A DNA stretch of 64,000 nt from Budorcas taxicolor (Eukaryota; Chordata; Mammalia; Artiodactyla; Bovidae), in contig NC_068935.1 in the NCBI RefSeq assembly GCF_023091745.1, forward strand, positions 17,901,775-17,965,774. Reading direction: 5' to 3'. The position numbers and the translations under genes were made by a program. Below, piece by piece: positions 55,868 to 64,000 of this stretch. How positions within the stretch are numbered: position 1 is the stretch's first letter; each line of letters opens with the position of its first letter. Under the pieces are notes generated by a model. The model saw nothing but the letters and a program-made list of their open reading frames with translations, had not been told where the DNA came from and ran no database searches.

Positions 55868-56076
55868 GGGCTTCCCAGGCGGCACAGTGGTAAAGAATCC
55901 ACCTGCCAATGCAGGAGACGTGAGTTTGATCCCTGGGTCAGGAAGATCCCCTGCAGAAGGAAATGGCAACCCACTCCAGTACTCTTGCCTGGAAAATCTC
56001 GTGGACAGAGGGGCCTGGTGGGCTACAGCCCATGGAATTGCAAAAAGTTGGACATGACTGAGCAACTGAGCACATA
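55868..56076 (+). mobile_element. Bov-tA SINE
   Basis: gggcttcccaggcggcacag head to gactgagcaactgagcac end. Confidence 0.95.
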
Positions 56077-56599
56077 GGCATTCACAGAACCACAGAATTC
56101 AGGATAACTTTGGGAGAGAGAAGTCGAACACATCGAGATATGAAAAAATATGAGAAGCCAGAAGGTGAGTCTAGAGTTAAATTGTACTTGTTGTACAAAC
56201 AAGTAAAGGAATGATAAGTCCTTATATTTGATTATTTATTTGTCCAGGTTGTAGCCCAAAATATGATATCAAAACTCTTTGATTGCAGAACCAGGGGGCT
56301 GGTGATCCCTGAAGAAATATATTAATATTTGCATAAGTTGATACACATGGTAGAGATTTGGGGGTGAAGGCGTCAGAAGCCTGAGGAGAGATGAGAAGAA
56401 TGGAGGAAATACTACTGTACACGTTATCAATCACTGTGATAATTTGGCAATTTACCAGAAATTTGACAAAAAGTTGCACACATTTACTATATCATAGTTT
56501 CTGTAACTTGGGAATTTGGGTATAGCTTAAATGGGTCTTTTGTTTCAAAGTCTTTCACAACGTTGCTATCAAAGTGTCAGCCAGGGGTCTCATTGGAAG
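56077..56599. other. Unassigned DNA
   Basis: No repeat or gene recognised. Confidence 0.4.
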
Positions 56600-56990
56600 G
56601 TTTGACTGGGAAAGGCTATAAATCCAAGTTCATGTAGCTGTTAGTGTGGTTCAGCTTCATGGGTTGTTGGGCTGAGAGCCTCAGTTCTCTTTTCAATGTT
56701 GATTAGAGTCCCCCCTCAATTCTTTGCCAGGTGGGTCTCTCCAACAGGTTACTTGCTTCATGAAAGCATGCAAGCCATGAATGCACTAGAAAGAATCAGT
56801 CAGCAAGACAGTGTTAAAATCTTAGGTAACATAATCAGAGAAGTGACTTCCCATCACCTTTTTCATATTCCATGGGTTAGAAGCAAGTTTTTAAGCCAGC
56901 CTACACCCAATAGGAGGGGATCAGGCAAGGAAACACCAGGAAACAGGGATTATTACGGGCCATTTTAGAGTCTGTCCACCACATTACTGG
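56600..56990 (+). mobile_element. Ancient mammalian repeat, family not assigned
   Basis: gggttgttgggctgagagcc, gtgggtctctccaacagg, agtgacttcccatcacc and ggttagaagcaagtttttaag are phrases of a familiar medium-reiterated repeat I cannot name with certainty. Confidence 0.5.
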
Positions 56991-57495
56991 GTCTGTGCCT
57001 TACTGGTTCCAAAGAGATTAGTTTTGAGTTCAATTAGAACCAGGCGCAGGAAAAGCTCTAGACTTTGTACAATTCTCAGCATAAAACGTGCTGCTTCCTG
57101 GCAGGTGAAAAAGTGAGTCACAAAGTTGAGGAAAGACTAGCCTCAATCCCCCACGCCCGCCTCCTACCACTCTGCAGACAACAGTGCCATTCAGGATGGC
57201 CATCAGCAGAGGACAGCTGTGCAGGGTCCAGAGCATTCTCGTGGGGCCAGAAGCAATAATAAGGGGCTTTGATAAGGAACCTAGAGTGAAAGAACACGAG
57301 AGAACATATTTCTCAGAATAAAGTGAAATGTTCAAGGAGAGTCACAGAAGTAACTGGGGGAGTCTTTGAGAGAAGGCTGAGTTCCTTTCTGTTCAAGTAT
57401 CTCTGAAAGCCTGCATTTGGTGTCATCTTGGCACTAAATGCTCACATGATCTCTTGCTCTTTCCTCTCATATCCTCTCTTTCTCCCACTTTCCTA
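56991..57495. other. Unassigned DNA
   Basis: No repeat or gene recognised. Confidence 0.4.
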
Positions 57496-57499
57496 TTTC

Positions 57500-57600
57500 T
57501 GTTAATAGTCATTCAGGCTCAAAACTTTGGAGTAATCTTCAACTCACTTGCGTTTTCCTGGAATCACTTCTGCCAACCTGTTGATAGTTCAGGCTCTCAG
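57500..57600 (+). mobile_element. Possible L2 fragment
   Basis: caaaactttggagtaatcttc .. caactcacttg resembles sense L2 interior. Confidence 0.4.
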
Positions 57601-57609
57601 TCCAATCTG

Positions 57610-58030
57610 GTACATCAGTTATCTTCAATATCAGTTATAATACAGGTTCAGTTGCAAGCAACGGAACATCCAAAATGACAATGTTTATACAAGGTAGATA
57701 TTTTTTTCTTGTAAATGCAAACATAGGAAGTCCAGGGTTAGTGAAGTGTCCATGATCATTGGCATCCAGAGTTCTTTCACCTTGTTGTTCTGCATTTCTC
57801 AACACACATCTTCCATACGTGGGCCAATGTCACATCATGATTCAAGATGGTTGCTCCAGCGCCAGCCATCGTGTCTGCATTCCTGCCAGGAGGAAGAAGG
57901 AAAGACAGAAGTATCCCCCTCTGAAGGATACCTCCTAAAAGTTGTATCCACCACCAAAACATAGCTTATAGCCCATTGGCCAGAACTTAGTCACATAGCC
58001 ACTCATAGTTCCAAGGGAGGCTCAAGACGT
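57610..58030 (+). mobile_element. Ancient mammalian repeat, family not assigned
   Basis: gttgcaagcaacggaacatcc, caagatggttgctccagc, cccattggccagaacttagtc and aagggaggctcaag are typical of one old mammalian repeat family. The start of a related copy appears at 63895. Confidence 0.55.
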
Positions 58031-58184
58031 AAGATTTATTTTGGCAGCAATATTCCCAGTTTAAAATTTTGTGCTCTATATGAGGAAAGGAGAACTGATT
58101 CCAGGGTACAAGTATCAATCTCTGTCTTAGACTATCAAAATGAACTATTTCCAAACTTTCCCATTTCTAACGTAAATCTAATTT

Positions 58185-58290
58185 TAGAGCTAGAAGTGAG
58201 ACCTTATAGATTGTGCAGCACACCTGCATTTTACAGAAGAGGAAACTTGTCATCCAGAGCTGAACTTGCAATTCGAGATTAGAACCTGAC
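58185..58290 (-). mobile_element. MIR SINE fragment
   Basis: ctgcattttacagaagagg .. aattcgagattagaacctg, diverged reverse MIR. Confidence 0.55.
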
Positions 58291-58329
58291 AACTTCATCT
58301 CCCTAAAGTCTCTTACAGTCATTAAAAGG

Positions 58330-58515
58330 AGCAAAGTATGGTGGAAAACCAGAGGCCAAGGAGTTAAGAAGGCTGAACTCATTTCAGCCATACCATCAGC
58401 AAGTTGTGTCCCAATGGGTAAGTCATTTAATTCTCTTTGTCTTAATTATATTCTCTGTAAAATGAGAAGATTGGACTAGCAATCCTTTCAGTATTGTAAT
58501 TCTCTATGATTCTAC
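58330..58515 (+). mobile_element. MIR SINE (MIR3-like)
   Basis: aagttgtgtcccaatggg .. aagtcatttaattctc .. gtaaaatgagaagattggac .. tctatgattctac. Confidence 0.75.
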
Positions 58516-58559
58516 GATATTCTGTCACCTCACTGCCACCATTTTTTCAATGCTAAATT

Positions 58560-58725
58560 TAGGTATTTGAGGCTCTTCATGATCAACCCCAACCAATCAT
58601 TCCAGATATGACCCCATCCTCCTTTGCACACCACACACCCATTGTTTCCTGAATACATCCCACACTTCCATTTTGCTTTTTTGCTCATGCTGTCCCCTAT
58701 GCTGTACAGTAGCCTGCTTCACCAA
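58560..58725 (+). mobile_element. L2 LINE fragment
   Basis: gaggctcttcatgatcaacc .. ttgctcatgctgtcccc is sense L2 3' region. Confidence 0.65.
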
Positions 58726-58794
58726 CCCCTATCTTTGGCTGATAATAATCTTCCCAGTATGCCCATTTTTAGATAAATACATAGATACAAAAAA

Positions 58795-58965
58795 TTAAGC
58801 ACTTACTCTGCTTACTTAGTCTGAGAGATTTAAATGTATTAACTCATCTAACACTTAAAATAAGCCTGTGAGATACATGTTATCATTATTACCCCCACTC
58901 TACAAAGGAGCAAACTTAAAGCACAGGAAGTTAAGTAACTTTGTGGCACAAGCATGTTTCATCAA
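58795..58965 (-). mobile_element. MIR SINE
   Basis: taactcatctaacacttaaaa .. attacccccactctacaaagg .. gcacaggaagttaagtaac is reverse MIR. Confidence 0.85.
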
Positions 58966-59104
58966 ATCAATTTCATCTTCCGTTTCCTGGGCACACATTT
59001 TCCCATCTTTCTTCGCAATTAGGCTAAGACCATGTGGCTGGCTTCTGACCAATATAATATGCACAGAAAAGATGCAAGCCATTTCTAGGCCTGGCTCTTA
59101 AAAA

Positions 59105-59227
59105 GTGAGTGAGTGAGTGAAGTCGCTCAGTCGTGTCCGACTCTTTGTGATCCCATGGACTGTAGCCTACCAGGCTTCTCCATCCATGGGATTCTCCAGG
59201 CAAGAATACTGGAGTGGGCTGTCATTT
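59105..59227 (-). mobile_element. Bov-tA SINE, 5'-truncated
   Basis: Only the tail half of an antisense copy with a (GTGA)n tail. Perfect 14-bp TSD ctggctcttaaaaa at 59091-59104 and 59228-59241 shows the truncation arose at insertion. Confidence 0.94.
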
Positions 59228-59345
59228 CTGGCTCTTAAAAACATCTCATAAATCCCTCCTGGTGTTTTTTTTTTTTCTTCTTCCCCTTCTGCAACACCTT
59301 CAGAAGCCACATGTTGATATGGTGGTATTACAAGATGGTGGAGCC

Positions 59346-59390
59346 TCTATCACCAAGGTCCCTTCTATCACCAATGTCCCTTCTATCCTG
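59346..59390 (+). repeat. 18-base tandem repeat, 2.3 copies
   Basis: tctatcaccaaggtccct (59346-59363), tctatcaccaatgtccct (59364-59381) and a partial third unit. Confidence 0.85.
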
Positions 59391-59504
59391 ACTGGCCTCA
59401 TGGCACATAGTTGTTAAAGGCAGAGGAAGAATATGAAGTCAGGCAATGTGACTCCAGAGCTCACTCTCTGTAATGCCTCCTCCTCCTACTTTTGTAACTT
59501 TTTT

Positions 59505-59820
59505 CTATGGAATATTTCAAACAGTTAAAGAAATTTAAAGAATAATACAATGAACCAAATTTATCCATTATCCAGATGAAGACATTATCAATTTATGTTC
59601 ATTCTCATTTCCTTTATAGTGCCACTCTCTTGCTATTATTTTGAAGCAAATCCCAGTTGTTATAACGTTTCATCTATAATCATTTCACTGTGTATCTCTG
59701 TAACAAAAGAACTCTTTACAAAAATAGCTATACCATCATCTCACTAAATTCCTTAATATCATTAAGAAATTCCTCAATATCATTAAATATCTAGTATACA
59801 TATTATTTCTTTTGTTTTTT
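59505..59820 (-). mobile_element. Old L1 3' UTR-like fragment
   Basis: aataatacaatgaacc .. tttgaagcaaatcccag .. attccttaatatcatta resembles an old antisense L1 3' UTR. The phrase ttcctcaatatcattaa repeats at about 59751-59788. Confidence 0.55.
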
Positions 59821-59924
59821 AAAATAATTTTTTGAATCAGGAAAAATAAGATCTATATAAATTGCAATTCATTGATAAGTCTCTCTCTCTTTTTTTTAAC
59901 ATTTTCCAAACTTCTTTCTTTCCA

Positions 59925-59957
59925 GCTTTATTGAGATATAATTGATATATAACTGTA
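59925..59957 (-). mobile_element. L1 3' UTR tip, outer element of the nest
   Basis: ctttattgagatataattg is the start of the antisense L1 3' UTR whose continuation (aaggtgtactacgtgatg) lies at 62600. Confidence 0.75.
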
Positions 59958-60220
59958 TGAACATCAACAAAATTGAAAGGCAACCTATGGAATGGGAGAA
60001 AATATTTGAAAATCATATGTCTGAAAAGGGCTTAATATCTAAAATATATAAAGAACTCAATAGAAAAAAATTTTTACTAAAAAATAGACACAGGAACAGA
60101 ACAGACATTTTTGCAGAGAAGACATACAGATGGCCAACATGTACATGAAGAGGTGCTTAGCATTGCTAATTATCAGGGAAATGAAAATCAAAACCACAAT
60201 GAGATGTCACCTCACATCTG

Positions 60221-61397
60221 TTCAGTTCAGTTCAGTTGCTCAGTCGTATCCGACTCTTTGCAACTCCATGAACCGCAGCACACCAGTCCTTCCTGTCCAT
60301 CACCAACTCCCGGAGTCCACCCAAACCCATGTCCATTGAGTCAGTGATGCCATCCAACCATCTCATCCTCTGTCGTCCCCTTCTCCTCCTGCCTTCAATC
60401 TTTCCCAGCATGAGGGGCTTTTCAAATGAGTCAGCTCTTCGCATCAGGTGGCCAAAGTATTGGAGTTTCAGCTTCAACATCAGTCCTTCCAATGAACACC
60501 CAGGACTGATCTGCTTTAGGATGGACTGTTTGGATCTCCTTGCAGTCCAAGGGACTCTCAAGAGTTTTCTCCAACAGCACAGTTCAAAAGCATCAATTCT
60601 TCAGCACTCAGCTTTTTTTATGGTCCAACTCTCACATCCATACATGACCACTGGAAAAACCATAGCCTTGACTAGATGGACCTTTGTTGGCAAAGTAATG
60701 TCCCTGCTTTTGAATATGCTATCTAGGTTGGTCATAACTTTCCTTCCAAGGAGTAAGTGTCTTTTAATTTCATGGCTGCAATCACCATCTGCAGTGATTT
60801 TGGAGCCCCCAAAATAAAGTCAGCCACTGTTTCCACTGTTTCCCCATCTATTTCCCATGAAGTGATGGGACTGCATGCCATGATCTTCGTTTTCTGAATG
60901 TTGAGCTTTAAGTCAACTTTTTCACTCTGCTCTTTCACTTTCATCAAGAGGCTCCTTAGTTCTTCTTCACTTTCTGCCATAAGGGTGGTGTCATCTGCAT
61001 ATCTGAGGTTATTGATATTTCTCCCAGCAATCTTGATTCCAGCTTGTGCTTCCTCCAGCCCAGCGTTTCTCATGATGTATTCTGCATATAAGTTAAATAA
61101 GCAGGGTGACAAGATACAGCCTTGACGTCCTCCTTTTCCTATTTGGAACCAGTCTGTTGTTCCATGTCCAGTTCTCACTGTTGCTTCCTGACCTGCATAC
61201 AGGTTTCTCAAGGGGCAGGTCAAGTCGTCTGGTATTCCCATCTCCTTCAGAATTTTTCACAGTTTATTGTGATCCACACAGTCAAAGGCTTTGGCATAGT
61301 CAATAAAGCAGAAATAGATGTTTTTCTGGAACTCTCTTGCTTTTTCCATGATCCAGCAGATCTTGGCAATTTGATCTCTGGTTCCTCTGCCTTTTCT
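60221..61397 (-). mobile_element. BovB LINE, 1.2 kb, inserted in L1
   Basis: Antisense BovB from the ACTGA tail to the RGTRDQI region of ORF2. The YADD box is intact (60990-61001, complement). A frame of 169 codons (60732-61241) is open around it; outside it a deletion or frameshift separates the C-terminal frame. Removing it rejoins the L1 phrase cacatctgtt / aggatggctatt. Confidence 0.95.
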
Positions 61398-61730
61398 AGG
61401 ATGGCTATTATCAAAACATAAGAAATAACAAGTATTGGTAATGATATGGAGAAAAGGGTACTCTCATGTGCAGTTGATTAGACTGTAAACTGGTGCAGCT
61501 TTTATGGAAAATAGTATAGAGGTTCGTAAATCATTAAAAATAGAACTACCATATGATCCAGCAATTACACTTTTGGGGATTTATCCAAAGAACATGAAAC
61601 TACTAACTTGAAAACATATATGCACCCTTGTGTTAATTGCAGCATTATTTACAATAGCCAATATATGAAAACAATCCAAATATCCACTGACAGATGATAT
61701 TTGATACATATATTACATTTTCATTAGAGG

Positions 61731-61850
61731 ACTTCAAATGGCAACCCATTCCAGTACTCTTGCCTGGAAAATCCCACGGATGGAGAAACCTGGTAGGCTA
61801 CAGTCCACGGGTCTCAAAGAGTCAGACACGACTGAGAAACTTCACTTTCT
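61731..61850 (+). mobile_element. Bov-A monomer fragment
   Basis: aatggcaacccattccag .. cagacacgactgagaaac .. ttcactttctttt: one Bov-A unit without the tRNA head. Confidence 0.88.
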
Positions 61851-61857
61851 TTTCTTT

Positions 61858-62064
61858 CTGTTTGCTCAGATGGTAAAGAGTTAGCCTACAGCGTAGGAGA
61901 CCTGGGTTCAATCCTTGGGTCAGGAAGATCCCCTGGAGAAGGAAATAGCAATACACTCCAGTATTCGTGCCTGGTGAATTCCATGGACAAAGGAGCCTGG
62001 CGGGTTATAACTGCAAAGAGTCGGACATGACTGAGTGACTTTCACTCACTCACTCACTCACTCA
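61858..62064 (+). mobile_element. Bov-tA SINE
   Basis: tttgctcagatggtaaagag head to gactgagtgactttcactc, with a (TCAC)n tail to 62064. Confidence 0.93.
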
Positions 62065-62091
62065 TATAATACACATATTTTATTTTATATG

Positions 62092-62373
62092 TCTGCTACT
62101 GCTGCTGCTAAGTCGCTTCAGTCGTGTCCGACTCTGTGCGACCCCATAGACAGTGGCCCACCAGGCTCCCCCATCCCTGGGATTTTCCAGGCAAGAACAC
62201 TGGAGTGGGTTGCCATTTCCTTCTCCAATGCATGAAAGTGAAAAGTGAAAGGGAAGTCGCTCAGTTGTGTCCAACTAGTAGCGACCCCATGGACTGCAGC
62301 CTACCAGGCTCCTCTGTCTATGGGATTTTCCAGGCAAGAGTACTGGAGTGGGGTGCCATTGGCTTCTCATTCT
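62092..62373 (-). mobile_element. Bov-A2 SINE dimer
   Basis: (CTG)n at the left end, two antisense Bov-A monomers and the tgcatgaaagtgaaaagtg linker. Confidence 0.95.
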
Positions 62374-62389
62374 TCTTCTTCTTTATATG

Positions 62390-62392
<3 letters not shown>

Positions 62393-62440
<48 letters not shown>
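62393..62440. repeat. (AC)24 microsatellite
   Basis: 48 uninterrupted bases, between the Bov-A2 and the resumed L1; likely polymorphic. Confidence 0.98.
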
Positions 62441-62443
<3 letters not shown>

Positions 62444-62599
62444 ATGGAATTCGGCCATAAAAAAAAAAGTGAAATCTTCCCATTTGTGACACCATGGATG
62501 GACCTTGAGGGCACTATGTTAAGTGAAACAAGCCAGACACAGAAGGACCAATACCATATGATTACTTAGATGTGGAATTTAAAAAAACAAAACCAAAAA

Positions 62600-63370
62600 C
62601 ATTGTGTAAATATAAGGTGTACTACGTGATGATTTCACACACATATATGTTGTGAAATGATTACCACAATGGAGTTAGCTAACACATCCATATTCTCTTG
62701 GCATCTTTCAAGAATATAATATGGTATTGTTAACTATAGTCACTATGTTGTGTATTAGATCTCCAGAACTTATTTATTTTCTAACTAGGTGTTTGTACCC
62801 TTTGACTCATATATCCCCCTTTACCCCTTAACCCCTGGCTTCTACCTTCCTACTGTCTGTTTCCCTGAATTTGAGTTTTATTTTGTTTTTTAGATTCCAC
62901 ATATAAATGAGATCATATAGTATTCCTCTATTTCTGTTTGACTTATTTCACTTAGCATAATGCCCTCAAGGTCCATCCATGTTGTCACAAAAGACAGGAT
63001 TTCCTTCTATTTGTGGACCAATGATATTCCACTGCATATAATACACCATATTTTCTTTATCCAGTCATCCATCAATGAACACTTTGGTTATTTTGATGTC
63101 TTGACTATTGTGAATAATGCTGCAATGAACATGGAGATAGTGATTTCATTTTCTTTGGATGTATACCTAGAAGTAGGATTGCTGGATCATATGGCAATTT
63201 TTTGAGGAAACTCCATACTGTTTTCCATAGTGGTTGAACAAATTTACATCCCCACCAACAGTGTGTTAGGGTTCCCTTTTTTCCACATCCTAGCCAACAT
63301 TTTTTTTTGTCTTATTGATAATAACCATTCAAACAGGTGTATGGTGATATCTCATAGTATCTCTAGGCAC
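62600..63370 (-). mobile_element. L1 3' UTR and ORF2 end, outer element of the nest
   Basis: Antisense L1: aaggtgtactacgtgatg, ctatagtcactatgttgtg, agattccacatataaatgag, cttatttcacttagcataatg, attgtgaataatgctgc and catccccaccaacagtgtg, in order. Joined to 59925-59957 once the inner plus L1 is removed. Confidence 0.9.
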
Positions 63371-63784
63371 CCCTCTTTCTTTTTTCTTTATTCTTTGTAA
63401 TGTATTTGTTGAAGAAAACAAGTGATTCGTCTGGTAGAATTTCCCACAGTTTGTATTAATGCCACCCTCTTGTGCTTTTTCTGACTTCCCAAGTTGGATA
63501 TCATTTCTTCCAAGAACTCTGCTCCTCACAGCAATTTCTAACCCTTTAATAGCATTGATTTTTAGACTACTTGGTTTTTTAAGTATGAGTGTGTACTTGC
63601 TCTCCTGAAAGAAGGACTAATACCCCTTCATCTTTGTGTGATCTTCCACCCTCAACCCAAGACCCTAGACTATTTTGTAGACTAAAAACTCCATAATTTT
63701 TGTCAGACTATTGTTTGATATGCTGATGTTAGGGTAGTACTTGAACTGTGTTTGGAGAGAAAGCCTTGCCCAGGAAGGAAGGAA
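63371..63784. other. Unassigned DNA
   Basis: No repeat or gene recognised except a short (GGAA)n at about 63774-63786. Confidence 0.4.
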
Positions 63785-63786
63785 GG

Positions 63787-63892
63787 ATTAAGAGTCTAGG
63801 ACTTGGAGTCAGAGATATTCACATTTGAGGCAAAATTTAACTGTTCCCTACTGAATGACTTTGGGCAAGTGATTTGACTTCTCTGTATTAGT
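63787..63892 (+). mobile_element. MIR SINE
   Basis: gtctaggacttggagtcagag .. atgactttgggcaagtg .. atttgacttctctg: MIR 5' half and core. Confidence 0.82.
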
Positions 63893-63894
63893 CA

Positions 63895-64000
63895 GATTCT
63901 TAGTTATAAGCAACAGAAACTGACCCTAGCTGATTTAAGTAGAAAATGGGTTAATTACGGTAGTTTGCAGAGTAATCGTGAGGGATGGAAAGCAAGCCTT
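63895..64000 (+). mobile_element. Start of an ancient mammalian repeat, cut by window edge
   Basis: agttataagcaacagaaactg .. gctgatttaagtagaaaatg resembles the start of the family seen at 57610. Confidence 0.45.

Larger units (their letters stand above)
59958..62598 (+). mobile_element. L1 ORF2 3' part and 3' UTR start, sense, interrupted
   Basis: Sense L1 ORF2 end: aattgaaaggcaacctatgg, aacatgtacatgaagaggtg, aaaatcaaaaccacaatgag, [BovB], ggatggctattatcaaaac, accatatgatccagcaatt, [SINEs], ggaattcggccataaaaa and gccagacacagaaggacc, ending in an A-rich tail near 62580-62598. Inserted in the 3' UTR of the minus-strand L1. Confidence 0.88.

Noticed and set aside
59925..62598. Single L1 with twin-priming 5' inversion
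   Set aside because: The minus tip continues smoothly at 62600, and both orientations contain the end of ORF2, so two separate copies fit better; not fully excluded.

Overview
This window is non-coding nuclear DNA from a ruminant, almost certainly a bovid (cattle, buffalo, sheep or goat type). The call rests on dense ruminant-specific interspersed repeats: BovB (RTE-clade) LINEs, tRNA-derived Bov-tA SINEs, Bov-A2 dimers with AGC tails, CHR-type cetartiodactyl SINEs and artiodactyl L1 3' UTRs. Older mammalian repeats (MIR, L2, MaLR LTR, hAT and Tigger DNA transposon remnants, old L1) lie between them. I found no host protein-coding exon I could defend, no RNA gene apart from tRNA-derived SINEs, and no bacterial-type feature. 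The window reads as intergenic or deep intronic sequence.

Layout. 1-6 kb: four BovB 3' ends on the plus strand and a possible decayed class I endogenous retrovirus (LTR plus leader, minus strand) broken by BovB and Bov-A2. 6-12 kb: SINEs, MIRs, a MaLR LTR and an unassigned stretch with a 211-codon ORF. 12-17 kb: two old L1 pieces around the longest BovB (about 2.8 kb, minus), whose ORF2 is open for 670 codons but frameshifted and mutated at the catalytic YADD box. 17-24 kb: a mosaic of SINEs, MIR, L1 and short BovB. 24.8-26.7 kb: a 1.9 kb plus-strand BovB. 28-32 kb: minus-strand BovB copies, one fused to an antisense L1 5' UTR, then a truncated LTR. 32-41 kb: plus-strand L1 carrying a CHR SINE and a Tigger MITE, a larger Tigger fossil, L2/MIR remnants, and a solo LTR of the same family as the one at 31.8 kb. 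41-59 kb: mostly single-copy-looking DNA with scattered SINE, L2 and MIR. 59.5-63.4 kb: a nested stack in which a minus L1 hosts a plus L1, which hosts a BovB and a SINE cluster.

Nothing here works together as a pathway; the history is serial retrotransposition. BovB endonuclease/RT and L1 presumably supplied the machinery, and Bov-tA and Bov-A2 share the BovB 3' tail. Many insertions still show target-site duplications (TSDs), so their relative ages can be read. The most unusual items are the BovB/SINE/L1-5'UTR chimeric junction with a long antisense ORF, two SINEs carrying A-rich inserts bounded by TSD-like repeats, the four-layer nest, and long inverted BovB pairs. I found no convincing previously undescribed functional system. 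Family names come from recognised consensus phrases, not a database search; boundaries are good to about 5-20 bases where a TSD is given and about 20-50 bases otherwise.
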